DNA from: Lysinibacillus boronitolerans JCM 21713 = 10a = NBRC 103108
Lineage (GTDB): Bacteria > Bacillota > Bacilli > Bacillales_A > Planococcaceae
NCBI RefSeq assembly: GCF_000772935.1
Contig: NZ_JPVR01000073.1
Location: 101,590 to 165,589, forward strand
DNA length: 64,000 nucleotides
Direction: 5' to 3'
Positions within the stretch are counted from its first letter, which is position 1; each line of letters opens with the position of its first letter. The notes beneath the pieces are model-generated. The model saw only the letters and a list, made by a program, of their open reading frames with translations. It was not told the origin of the DNA and did not search any database. A program made the translations under genes and the position numbers. Positions 17,843-26,019 of this stretch are shown piece after piece.

Positions 17843-19012
17843 ATGGGGACGATTCGTAAAATTGTAGAGGGAGTTCAATTCCCAATGCTCACATTAGTCG
17901 CTGGACATAGTGGTACGTATCGCAGAGTTACTGGTATTAATGTTGTGGAAAGCAGTGATTTAATCATGTTTTGTAGACCCAATGAATTGGTCGTCACAAC
18001 AGGCATTCATTTAGATGCACAGCAAGATTCCTTGGAACAGCTTGTCAAACAGGCTTACACGAAAAAAGTAGCTGGCTTTATCATTAATACAGGACCATTC
18101 ATTCCTAATATTCCAGAAGCCGTCATCTCTTTTGCCAATCAACATGATTTCCCTATTTTTCAAATGCCATGGAATTATCGCATTGCCGATCTATTAAAAA
18201 CTACCTTTCAATTTATTGCCAATCACCATCAAGAGCTTTCTATCGAAGAAAAGGTTCTTTTCAATCTACTATTTCATTTCAAACAAAACGCTAACACAAT
18301 GAAAGATCAACTAGCACAGCTAGGATTTCCTCAAGGAAGAGAACTAGCGATCATAACTTGTACAACCATTGGCTCTCAGGCAGCTATTGATCGTTATGAG
18401 GTGATGATCCAATTCGCTTTTCAAAATCGCTATCAACGCTTCTTAAAATTAAAGCATAAAAATCACCTCATCTTTTTAATTGATAAAGCACAAATCAATA
18501 CACCTAATATACCTTTCTCAAAAGTTGTAGAAGAAATCTATGAAAAAATCACGTTAAAAAATGGCTACTTGGATATTATTATCGGCAAAGGCAACTTTCA
18601 TAAAGAGCTAGAAAATGTTCGCAAAAGCTATGATGAGTCCTTAACCGTCATTCATTTCGCACAGCTTCATAACAATCGTTATTTATATAAATACAAAGAA
18701 ATTGGTGCCTATAAAATATTGATGGCTGTAAAAAACCAGCCCCTCATGAAGTCGTTCAGTCAGGACATTTTAGGACAGCTTTATCGCTATGATGAATTAC
18801 ATGGGACAGACTATGTACCTTTTTTACGTATTTTTGTTGAGGAAAATGGCAGTACAAGCAGGATTAGTGAACGTCAATTTATACATCGTAACACGGTCCT
18901 TTATAAAATTAAGAAAATTGAAATGCTATTGGATATGGACTTAAGCAATCCCTTTACAAAGACTAATTTATATATTGCCTTTTTAATTGAAGATGTCTTA
19001 ATGCATCAGTAG
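17843..19012 (+). CDS. PucR-family transcriptional regulator of pyrimidine catabolism
   Basis: 389 residues. The N-terminal PucR domain (about 1-125) opens with EGVQFPMLTLVAGHSGTYRRVTGINVVES and contains FCRPNELVVTTGIHL. The C-terminal region ends in an HTH_30-type motif, with ISERQFIHRNTVLYKIKKIE as recognition helix region, residues about 340-375. PucR proteins sense catabolic intermediates and control purine or pyrimidine breakdown. The gene is divergent from the degradation operon and 172 bp ahead of the aminotransferase gene, so it probably controls both arms. Strong AGGGGGGGAA site before the ATG. Confidence 0.9.
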   Translation: MGTIRKIVEGVQFPMLTLVAGHSGTYRRVTGINVVESSDLIMFCRPNELVVTTGIHLDAQQDSLEQLVKQAYTKKVAGFIINTGPFIPNIPEAVISFANQHDFPIFQMPWNYRIADLLKTTFQFIANHHQELSIEEKVLFNLLFHFKQNANTMKDQLAQLGFPQGRELAIITCTTIGSQAAIDRYEVMIQFAFQNRYQRFLKLKHKNHLIFLIDKAQINTPNIPFSKVVEEIYEKITLKNGYLDIIIGKGNFHKELENVRKSYDESLTVIHFAQLHNNRYLYKYKEIGAYKILMAVKNQPLMKSFSQDILGQLYRYDELHGTDYVPFLRIFVEENGSTSRISERQFIHRNTVLYKIKKIEMLLDMDLSNPFTKTNLYIAFLIEDVLMHQ

Positions 19013-19184
19013 CCTGTTACGCCTTTAAATTAACTGAATTTTCTTTCTCATTAAATACTCCTTCTAAAATTCTTGAAGCATACATATAAAGTACAAATGG
19101 GGTCGACTGTGCATTTTTGTTGTCCACATCTGACGAAAACATATGCATGCTAATCAACTACCTGTTCAGAAGGAGTGAAGCTTC

Positions 19185-20546
19185 GTGACAAATGTAACAA
19201 GTCCCAATTGGCAAGTAAAAGATGAACAATTTGTATGGCACTCTATGAAGCCATACAATCCAAAAGCAACAATGATTGTCCAATCCTCTAAAGGGGCATG
19301 GATTACCGACATTGAAGGCAAACGCTATTTAGATGCAATGGCAGGTTTATGGTGTGTAAACGTTGGCTATGGACGAGAGGATATTGCCAAAGCTGCCTAT
19401 GAGCAATTGCTAGAAAATACGTATACACCCTTATCTGTTGGGCATATCCCTGCTATTCAATTAAGTGAAAAAATTAGTGAACTTTTAGGGGATGATTATG
19501 TTGTCTTCTTCTCCAATAGTGGCTCCGAGGCAAATGAGGCGGCCTTCAAAATTGCTAGACAATATCATCAACAAAAAGGTCACGTCAATCGAACAAAAAT
19601 TATTTCTCGTTACCGTGCCTATCATGGTAGCTCCATGGGTGCACTAGCAGCAACTGGACAAGCTCAACGAAAATATAAATATGAGCCACTGGCACCAGGT
19701 TTTTTACATGTCACACCACCTGACACTTATCGTGCCAATGAAGACCATATTCAAAGTAAGGACCCTTGTGCATTACCATCCGTCCAAGCAATCGATCATG
19801 TCATGACTTGGGAAATGTCAGATTCCATAGCAGCAGTCATAATGGAGCCTATTATTACTGGCGGTGGTGTAATTATGCCCCACGACAGCTACTTACAAGG
19901 AGTTAAAGCTGTTTGTGAGAAGCATGGCGCACTACTCATTGTCGATGAAGTCATTTGTGGTTTTGGTCGTACAGGCAAAGCTTTTGGATTCCAAAACTAC
20001 GGCATCCAGCCAGATATTGTGACAATGGCGAAAGGCTTAACAAGCGCTTATATGCCACTATCTGCCACAGCGGTTCGTCGTGAAATTTATGAGGCGTTTG
20101 CTGGAACTGAGGACTATGACTTTTTCCGTCATGTCAACACATTTGGTGGATCACCAGCGGCATGTGCCGTCGCATTAAAAAATATTGAAATAATGGAGAA
20201 GGAAAATTTATTTGCCCACTCGGCTGCACTAGGTGCTACATTACTCACTACATTACAGGAGCAATTAAAGGAGCACCCGAATGTTGGAGATATTCGCGGG
20301 AAAGGCTTATTAATTGGCGTAGAGCTAGTGCAAGATAAAGTCAGCAAAACACCACTCGACATTACTCTTGTGAACAAAGTGATCACACAATGTAAGGAAC
20401 AAGGGTTAATCATTGGGAAAAACGGTGTAACCGTTGCAGGCTTCAATAATGTGTTAACCTTATCTCCTCCTCTGGTTATTTCCACAGATGAGAAGAATTT
20501 CATTGTTGAAAAATTTGTGCAAGCCTTACATTCTATTAAACTGTAG
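19185..20546 (+). CDS. Class III omega-amino acid:pyruvate aminotransferase (beta-alanine transaminase)
   Basis: 453 residues, GTG start nine bases after AGAAGGAG. A fold-type I PLP enzyme of class III: MAGLWCVNVGYGRED, FFSNSGSEANEAAFK binding the cofactor phosphate, LIVDEVICGFGRTGKAFG with the Asp to the pyridine nitrogen, and TMAKGLTSAYMPL with the Schiff-base lysine, then NTFGGSPAACAVAL. It should convert beta-alanine (from uracil) or beta-aminoisobutyrate (from thymine) into malonate or methylmalonate semialdehyde. The next gene starts 13 bp on and would take that product. Confidence 0.92.
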   Translation: MTNVTSPNWQVKDEQFVWHSMKPYNPKATMIVQSSKGAWITDIEGKRYLDAMAGLWCVNVGYGREDIAKAAYEQLLENTYTPLSVGHIPAIQLSEKISELLGDDYVVFFSNSGSEANEAAFKIARQYHQQKGHVNRTKIISRYRAYHGSSMGALAATGQAQRKYKYEPLAPGFLHVTPPDTYRANEDHIQSKDPCALPSVQAIDHVMTWEMSDSIAAVIMEPIITGGGVIMPHDSYLQGVKAVCEKHGALLIVDEVICGFGRTGKAFGFQNYGIQPDIVTMAKGLTSAYMPLSATAVRREIYEAFAGTEDYDFFRHVNTFGGSPAACAVALKNIEIMEKENLFAHSAALGATLLTTLQEQLKEHPNVGDIRGKGLLIGVELVQDKVSKTPLDITLVNKVITQCKEQGLIIGKNGVTVAGFNNVLTLSPPLVISTDEKNFIVEKFVQALHSIKL

Positions 20547-20559
20547 GAGGAATAGCTAG

Positions 20560-22080
20560 ATGGTAACGAATACAGACATACAGGAGTTAGGTCATTTTAT
20601 CAATGGTCAAACAGCTCTAGGGAAAAGCGGTCAGTTTTCAGATGTTTACAATCCAAGCACTGGTGCTGTCATTGCTCGTGTTCCTTTGGCAACAAAACAA
20701 GAGGTACAGGAAGCAATAGCTGCTGCCCAAGCGGCTTTTCCTGCTTGGCGCGCCTTATCCGTTGGTAAACGAGCTGAAATTGTCCTTAAATTCCGCCAGC
20801 TCATAACAGAAAATATCGATGAGCTAATTGATATGATCTGCACGGAGAGTGGCAAAACGATTGAGGATGCCAAGGGCGAAATTACACGCGGTTTAGAATC
20901 TGTTGATCTAGCGATCAATGCCCCACATTTACTTAAAGGAGAGTATTCTGTGAATGTTGGTGGTCATATCAATGCTTATTCTCTGAAAGAACCATTAGGC
21001 ATAGTAGCAGCTATCTCACCATTTAATTTCCCTGTCATGGTACCACTAGCAATTACAAGCATGGCGGTGGCTGTAGGGAATTGTGTGATTCTGAAGCCGT
21101 CAGAGCGGGTTCCTTGCTCTGCTTTATTTTTATCAGAGCTGTGGAAAGAGGCTGGCTTACCAGATGGGGTATGGACGGTTATTAATGGGGACAAAGATGC
21201 TGTTAATGAGCTATTATGTCATCCAGCCGTTGAAGCGATTTCCTTTGTAGGCTCTACGCCAGTTGCAGAAGCCATTTATGCTACAGCCTCTAAACATGGG
21301 AAACGTGTCACAGCACTAGGCGGAGGTAAAAATAATATGGTGGTTATGCCAGATGCTGACTTAGAACATGTAGCAAATGCTTTTTTAGGGGCTGCCTATG
21401 GAGCTGCCTCCCAGCGTTGTATGGCACTGTCAACCATTATTCCTGTTGGTGAGGATACAGCGAATAAATTAGTGGGTATTCTTGCCGATAAAATTGCCAA
21501 ATTAAAAGTGGGTCCCTATACAGATGCCGAAGTTGATTTTGGACCAGTCATCACGCAGCAATCAAAGGACGCCATCATTGGCTATATTGATCGTAGCCTA
21601 GAAGAAGGCGCTACACTGGTCTGCGATGGGCGAAATCCGGAAATTGCCAAACAATCGAATGGCTTCTATCTTGGACCTACATTACTCGATCATGTAAAGC
21701 CTGGAATGGAAATTTATGAGCAAGAGGTTTTTGGGCCTGCACGTAATATCGTCCGCGTGGCAACATTAGAGGAAGCTATCGCCCTTATTAATGCCCATGA
21801 ATTAGGAAATGGTGTAACCATCTTTACGAACAATGGTGCAGCCGCTCGAAAGTTTACTACTGAAATTGAAGTAGGTATGGTAGGCGTTAATGTACCGATT
21901 CCTATTCCAGTAGGCTATCATAACTTTGGTGGCTGGAAACGTTCGAGATTTGGGGAGGGACATATGTTTGGACCTGACCAAGTACGTTTCTTCACTAAAG
22001 CGAAAACCATTTCAGAAAAGTGGATAGAACAAGGGAATGATGTTACCTCATCCTTTGCATTTCCAAGTAATCAAGACTAA
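20560..22080 (+). CDS. mmsA: CoA-acylating (methyl)malonate-semialdehyde dehydrogenase
   Basis: 506 residues, ATG behind GTAGGAGGAATAG. An aldehyde dehydrogenase with catalytic Cys in SQRCMALS. The usual catalytic Glu is replaced in the TALGGGKNNMVVMPDAD segment, the hallmark of the MmsA/IolA subgroup that uses CoA instead of water for deacylation. It decarboxylates malonate semialdehyde to acetyl-CoA and methylmalonate semialdehyde to propionyl-CoA with NAD+. B. subtilis IolA does this for inositol; no inositol genes are present here, so the job is the last step of pyrimidine breakdown. A strong hairpin follows the stop. Confidence 0.93.
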   Translation: MVTNTDIQELGHFINGQTALGKSGQFSDVYNPSTGAVIARVPLATKQEVQEAIAAAQAAFPAWRALSVGKRAEIVLKFRQLITENIDELIDMICTESGKTIEDAKGEITRGLESVDLAINAPHLLKGEYSVNVGGHINAYSLKEPLGIVAAISPFNFPVMVPLAITSMAVAVGNCVILKPSERVPCSALFLSELWKEAGLPDGVWTVINGDKDAVNELLCHPAVEAISFVGSTPVAEAIYATASKHGKRVTALGGGKNNMVVMPDADLEHVANAFLGAAYGAASQRCMALSTIIPVGEDTANKLVGILADKIAKLKVGPYTDAEVDFGPVITQQSKDAIIGYIDRSLEEGATLVCDGRNPEIAKQSNGFYLGPTLLDHVKPGMEIYEQEVFGPARNIVRVATLEEAIALINAHELGNGVTIFTNNGAAARKFTTEIEVGMVGVNVPIPIPVGYHNFGGWKRSRFGEGHMFGPDQVRFFTKAKTISEKWIEQGNDVTSSFAFPSNQD

Positions 22081-22091
22081 TCATAAAAAAC

Positions 22092-22126
22092 AAATATTCG
22101 CGTAGTCAGAAGCTACGCGAATATTT
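22092..22126. terminator. Terminator after mmsA
   Basis: Perfect 14-bp stem (AAATATTCGCGTAG and complement) with a 7-nt loop. The stem itself ends in A/T so it can act in both directions; it stands between mmsA and the convergent DUF378 gene. Confidence 0.85.
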
Positions 22127-22182
22127 ATGCTTGCTAGTGAAAAAACTGACAAGCCAAATGGTCACCAATTTTTACAGTTTAA

Positions 22183-22500
22183 CTACTTGTTCTTTTTTTT
22201 CACTTCTTTTTCTCTTACTTCAGAGAAATCTGCTTCTTCCCCAGCCTCCATGCCATAGCTAGGATTTCTATCCATACGAGTGAATGTATCCACATCATCC
22301 TCGTCTTCAAATCGCTTTACAAGAATTGGAATCGAAATTAGCCCAGCAAGACCAACGAGTGCATAAATCCAACGAGATAAGACCGCCGTTTGTCCACCAA
22401 ATAAATAAGCAACTAAATCAAATCTAAAGAATCCAATGAGTCCCCAGTTGATTGCACCTATAATAACTAATACTAAGGCGATTCTATATAGCACGCTCAT
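22183..22500 (-). CDS. DUF378 small membrane protein
   Basis: 105 residues from the ATG after AAAGGAGGTGTACAC. Two helices: residues about 5-27, with the family motif LVIIGAINWGLIGFFRFDLVA, and about 45-65, LSRWIYALVGLAGL. A hydrophilic tail of 40 residues rich in Asp, Glu and Lys (GEEADFSEVREKEVKKKNK) follows; this tail is longer than in the shortest family members. The function of DUF378 proteins is unknown. It is monocistronic and convergent with mmsA. Confidence 0.85.
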   Translation of the reverse strand: MSVLYRIALVLVIIGAINWGLIGFFRFDLVAYLFGGQTAVLSRWIYALVGLAGLISIPILVKRFEDEDDVDTFTRMDRNPSYGMEAGEEADFSEVREKEVKKKNK

Positions 22501-22682
22501 GTGTACACCTCCTTTATCATCAATACTCCAAGCTATATTTCTTAGCAGGGAGGTGTCATAAAAAGCGATAAAATGACAAAGACTAGTCATTACAACCGCC
22601 GTTTTGACGGTCTTATTTTTTGCAATAACAACTTTTTTATACTGTGTACAAATGGCGTAATGACGTACTCTGATGAACGGTA

Positions 22683-23168
22683 TTACTTGGATGGATTTTT
22701 ATGTGTTTGCTCATGCTGAAGCAGCCATTCTTTGCGCCACATCCCGCCTCCATAACCTGTCAGCGTTCCATTAGAGCCGATAATTCGATGACATGGCACA
22801 ACAATGCTGATATTATTTTTACCATTCGCACTGCCAACAGCCCTTACAGCTTTTTCATTGTTAATGGCAATGGCGATATCCTTATATGAAGCCGTTTCAC
22901 CAAAGCCTACACTCGGTAATGCATGCCATACAGCCTGTTGAAAGTCTGTACCTTGAAATACATAAGGAAATGAGAACTCCTGGCGTACACCTAGAAAATA
23001 CTCATGCAATTGCTTAACACACTCTAGTAAAACTTCAGGTGTGTCATGCTGAGGAGTGTTGACGACCTGCTCTCGCTCTGCAAAGTTAATGGCATCAATT
23101 GCTGTATCATTTCCCTCAACTTCTATAATTCCAATTGGTGATGGATAATCTAATTTATATCGTTTCAT
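22683..23168 (-). CDS. ogt: Methylated-DNA--protein-cysteine S-methyltransferase (Ogt/AdaB)
   Basis: 161 residues from the ATG seven bases after GGAGG. The acceptor-cysteine motif NISIVVPCHRIIGSNGTLTGYGGG and the helix-turn-helix region TASYKDIAIAINNEKAVRAVGSANGKN are intact. It removes O6-methyl from guanine by a suicide transfer to its own Cys. Its start lies inside the end of the glycosylase gene (14-bp overlap), so the two are translationally coupled. Third gene of the adaptive-response operon. Confidence 0.93.
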   Translation of the reverse strand: MKRYKLDYPSPIGIIEVEGNDTAIDAINFAEREQVVNTPQHDTPEVLLECVKQLHEYFLGVRQEFSFPYVFQGTDFQQAVWHALPSVGFGETASYKDIAIAINNEKAVRAVGSANGKNNISIVVPCHRIIGSNGTLTGYGGGMWRKEWLLQHEQTHKNPSK

Positions 23169-24069
23169 ACAGTGACCTCCATAAATAAAAGGTGGCATAC
23201 GCTTGCCAGCCTTGCCAATGTTTCGCGTAGTTCTTCATTTCTTCCATCGTTGGTTTTCGTTCGAATGCTAGTTGTATTTTTAAAGCATTATGCAGACCAA
23301 CATCTGCTATCGGAAATGCTGTCGGTTGTTGCAGACATTTCATAAGCACATAATCTGCTGTCCATGCACCAATTCCTCGAATGTCCATTAAACTTTTTTT
23401 CATGGCTTCGTAGCCCTCTTTTTGACATAGCAAATCTTTTGTCAATTGACCGCTTGCTATACTTTTGGCAATATCAATAATGTATTCTGATTTCCTCCGT
23501 GTAAATTGGAGGTTTCTCAAATCATCTACCTGAATAGCCGCTATTTTCTCTGGCGTTGGAAACAACCAATAGCTTTGCCCTTCAAAGTAAACATATTCTC
23601 CAAAATGCTCGACAAATCGCTTTTTTAACGTATAGGCAAAAGTTAAATTTATTTGTTGACCAATTATCGCCCAAGCGATTGCTTCAAATAAATCAGGAAT
23701 CCCGATTAACCGTAATCCGCTATATTTTTTCACAAGTGGCTTTAAGATTTGATCGTTTTTAGCCATCTGGTAATACCCCTGCAAATCCGTTGTTAAATCA
23801 AACCACTCTGCGACATATTGTGCGATGATTGCCTGTTCATGGCTAGATGGCTGTTTCATTGGAAATGTGACTATTATTTTATGATCTTGCTCAGTTATTT
23901 CACATAAAATAATTTGGTCATTCATCTTCAATAATTTGTAGAGCACATCATCCTTTATATGATGAAGAATTTCGTGAGGTGAACGCTTTAAGAACTGCAA
24001 ACACTCTCTATAATTAAATGCTTGTGGTAACTCGATAACTAAATAACCACCATCGTTCGTCCATTTCAT
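23155..24069 (-). CDS. alkA: DNA-3-methyladenine glycosylase, AlkA type
   Basis: 304 residues. The N-terminal 110 residues are the AlkA-type beta domain. The C-terminal part is a HhH-GPD fold: GIPDLFEAIAWAIIGQQINLTFAYTLKKRF, the hairpin LMDIRGIGAWTADYVLMKCL, and the catalytic Asp about eight residues further on in FPIADVGL. It excises alkylated bases to start base excision repair. It follows adaA by 14 bp and overlaps ogt. Despite the end-to-end fusion seen in some Ada proteins, here all three functions are separate polypeptides. Confidence 0.93.
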   Translation of the reverse strand: MKWTNDGGYLVIELPQAFNYRECLQFLKRSPHEILHHIKDDVLYKLLKMNDQIILCEITEQDHKIIVTFPMKQPSSHEQAIIAQYVAEWFDLTTDLQGYYQMAKNDQILKPLVKKYSGLRLIGIPDLFEAIAWAIIGQQINLTFAYTLKKRFVEHFGEYVYFEGQSYWLFPTPEKIAAIQVDDLRNLQFTRRKSEYIIDIAKSIASGQLTKDLLCQKEGYEAMKKSLMDIRGIGAWTADYVLMKCLQQPTAFPIADVGLHNALKIQLAFERKPTMEEMKNYAKHWQGWQAYATFYLWRSLYETI

Positions 24070-24083
24070 ATCATCTCCACCTG

Positions 24084-24641
24084 CTACGATAGGTTACGAT
24101 ATTCTGTAGGTGAACAATTTTTCAGTCGTCGAAAAACTTTATAAAAGTTAGATGGACTTTGAAAGCCTGCTTCATAACAAATTTCTAAATTTGTATAGTC
24201 TGTATGTTTTAATAGATGGGCAGCCTTATCAATTCGAATTTTTTCTAAATATGTTCGGGGCGTCTCAGCTGTCTCTTGTTTAAATAGTCGTTCTAGATGA
24301 AAGGGACTGAGGCCAACATGTTCCGCCATATCCTGTAAAGTCACTCTTTGCTTATATTCGTTAATGATAAAAGTTGTGACACTTTTAATTAATTGCGTAT
24401 GTGGGGAATGTTCGATTTCAGGCTGACATCGTTTACATGCCCGATAGCCAGCCGCCTCCACCTCTTGGATATCTTCATAAAATTCAACATTCATTTTTTT
24501 CGGTTTTCTGGATTTACAGGAAGGACGGCAATAAACCTTAGTAGTTTTAACCGCTGTATAAAAAAGCCCATCATAGGTTTGATCACAAGCTATAATTTTT
24601 TCCCACTTCTCCTCAAAAGATAAATGGATTGCATTGTCCAC
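24084..24641 (-). CDS. adaA: AdaA: methylphosphotriester-DNA alkyltransferase and transcriptional activator
   Basis: 185 residues, GTG start seven bases after GAGGTGA. The N-terminal domain has zinc-binding and methyl-acceptor cysteines C38, C42, C69 and C72, matching E. coli Ada numbering. Residues about 95-185 form an AraC-type double helix-turn-helix (LQDMAEHVGLSPFHLERLFKQ and LEICYEAGFQSPSNFYKVFRR). Methylation of Cys38 by phosphotriesters switches the protein into an activator of its own operon. It heads adaA-alkA-ogt; in B. subtilis the equivalent operon is adaA-adaB with alkA opposite. Confidence 0.94.
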   Translation of the reverse strand: MDNAIHLSFEEKWEKIIACDQTYDGLFYTAVKTTKVYCRPSCKSRKPKKMNVEFYEDIQEVEAAGYRACKRCQPEIEHSPHTQLIKSVTTFIINEYKQRVTLQDMAEHVGLSPFHLERLFKQETAETPRTYLEKIRIDKAAHLLKHTDYTNLEICYEAGFQSPSNFYKVFRRLKNCSPTEYRNLS

Positions 24642-24666
24642 GATTATCTCACCTCATTCTTATTGG

Positions 24667-25434
24667 CTATACATATAACGAAGAAGTATCTTGGTCTTTT
24701 AATAATTGTGCAGCATGTTGTGTTAAATGCGCAATTATTTTATCTGAAAGTGCGTTGCCAATACTAAAACGCTTTACCCCTAATTCTTTTAATAGCTTGA
24801 CATTCGTTAAACCAGGTAAAGAAAGAAGATTAATGGGCGCAATTACATTACAAGCCATCGCTTTTATTTCATTGACATCTGTTAAGCCTGGGATAAATAC
24901 ACCGCTTGCCCCACTTTCGATATAAGCTTTTGCTCTTGTCATTGTTTCCTCAAATGGTCGCTCCAATTGAAAATACGTATCTGTCCGGGCATTTATAAAG
25001 AAATTTTTATAACCATGATTATCTAATTCTTTCCTCACATTTGTTATCAAATGACAGTGTTCAATTATGCTTCTTAAGCCTGCTTGATGTTTAAGGGAAT
25101 CTTCAATGTTAATTCCTGCTACCCCTACATCTGCCGCTCTTAAAACATTGTCGATAATTTTCTGCTCATCATGGCCATACCCCGCTTCAATATTTGCTGA
25201 TACGGGGATATTCACTTGCTCTGTAATGGATTGAATAATGGTGAGATGTCGTTGAAAATCGATCTGTTCACCATCCGCATAGCCAAGCGAATTCGCTATG
25301 CCCCAGCTTGTTGTCCCAATAGCTTGAAAGCCTGCCTTTTCTAATGTTAATGCGGATAACACATCCCAAGCATTCCCAATAAATAATAGCTCTTGTGAAA
25401 AATGTAAATCATGAAATTGCTGAATTTTTGACAT
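24667..25434 (-). CDS. Isocitrate lyase / PEP mutase superfamily protein
   Basis: 255 residues from the second ATG, eight bases after GGAGG. A TIM barrel of the phosphoenolpyruvate mutase group: FIGNAWDVLSALTLEKAGFQAIGTTSWGIANSLGYADGE at the N-terminus, NIEAGYG and GINIEDS for Mg2+ binding, NARTDTYF, then GVFIPGLTD. The loop Cys of the KxxCGH signature of 2-methylisocitrate and isocitrate lyases is not evident, so a lyase or hydrolase on a small 2-oxo or phosphono acid is more likely. No phosphonate genes lie nearby. It is the next gene upstream-to-downstream on the strand but 25 bp before adaA, so it may be co-transcribed with the repair operon. Confidence 0.85.
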   Translation of the reverse strand: MSKIQQFHDLHFSQELLFIGNAWDVLSALTLEKAGFQAIGTTSWGIANSLGYADGEQIDFQRHLTIIQSITEQVNIPVSANIEAGYGHDEQKIIDNVLRAADVGVAGINIEDSLKHQAGLRSIIEHCHLITNVRKELDNHGYKNFFINARTDTYFQLERPFEETMTRAKAYIESGASGVFIPGLTDVNEIKAMACNVIAPINLLSLPGLTNVKLLKELGVKRFSIGNALSDKIIAHLTQHAAQLLKDQDTSSLYV

Positions 25435-25499
25435 AATATAAGCCTCCATACTGTTTGTTAGACCTTATATTATCAGGAACTATCCGTTTATTTCGTCCT

Positions 25500-25929
25500 C
25501 AATCTTGCTGTTATGGTCTGTACTATTTTTGTGATATGGATAAGCCGTCAATGATGAATAAGACCAACTGGTGGTGCTATCGTGTTACAGAATGTAGCAG
25601 AGCTATTGAAAAATAATGTACGAGCCGGATACATCGTTGGTAGAAGGGGTGATGAAGTGTTTTAGTCATTTGTCCATATACTTATTAAAGGATGTTGTGC
25701 AGCTATCTGAAAATCTAAGACTGCAGCTTGAACAGCATTCGTTTCCAGTTGTTGGTCACAAATCAAGTAGCTTTGGTGTGATATGCTTTGTGAAGGATAA
25801 TACATTCATTCCTTAATATTAAGATGTGATAAAGCTTTATATCAGGCCAAATACCATGGTAGAAATCGTTTGGAATTTTTACTAGATGATACAAGTCGGG
25901 AGATGAATAAAGAGGCATCATTAACATGA
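25500..25929 (+). pseudogene. Decayed GGDEF (diguanylate cyclase) domain
   Basis: Three broken frames read in order as a GGDEF domain. CDMDK (25529-25545) recalls the metal-binding DxDxFK motif, VNDE and TGGAIVLQNVAELLKNNVRAG follow after a shift, then IVGRRGDEVF ends in a stop at 25662, with the GGDEF signature one residue short. After another shift, LKDVVQLSENLRLQLEQHSFPVVGHKSSSFGV follows. The end, RCDKALYQAKYHGRNRLEFL, is intact to the stop at 25927. No sensor or N-terminal domain remains. This fills most of the 585-bp gap between the PEP-mutase gene and the MFS gene. Confidence 0.82.
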
Positions 25930-25962
25930 CACCTCTTTGTAAAAGAAAACCTATTTTGATTC

Positions 25963-25998
25963 TAAAAAGCTGGCTTTGGAAAGAAACCAAAGTCAGCT
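25963..25998 (-). terminator. Terminator of the hydrolase-MFS operon
   Basis: A 12-bp stem (AGCTGACTTTGG against CCAAAGCCAGCT, one mismatch) with a 7-nt loop, then five T on the minus strand; 22 bp past the MFS stop. Confidence 0.85.
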
Positions 25999-26019
25999 CG
26001 CTATCCTTTTGAAACTAAA

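Noticed and set aside
20129..20503. 124-residue minus-strand frame
   Set aside because: Lies fully inside the aminotransferase gene in antisense; no motif or ribosome site.
22600..22640. Hairpin between ogt and the DUF378 gene as a terminator
   Set aside because: Only a 6-bp stem with wobble, and no T-run on the strand that would need it.
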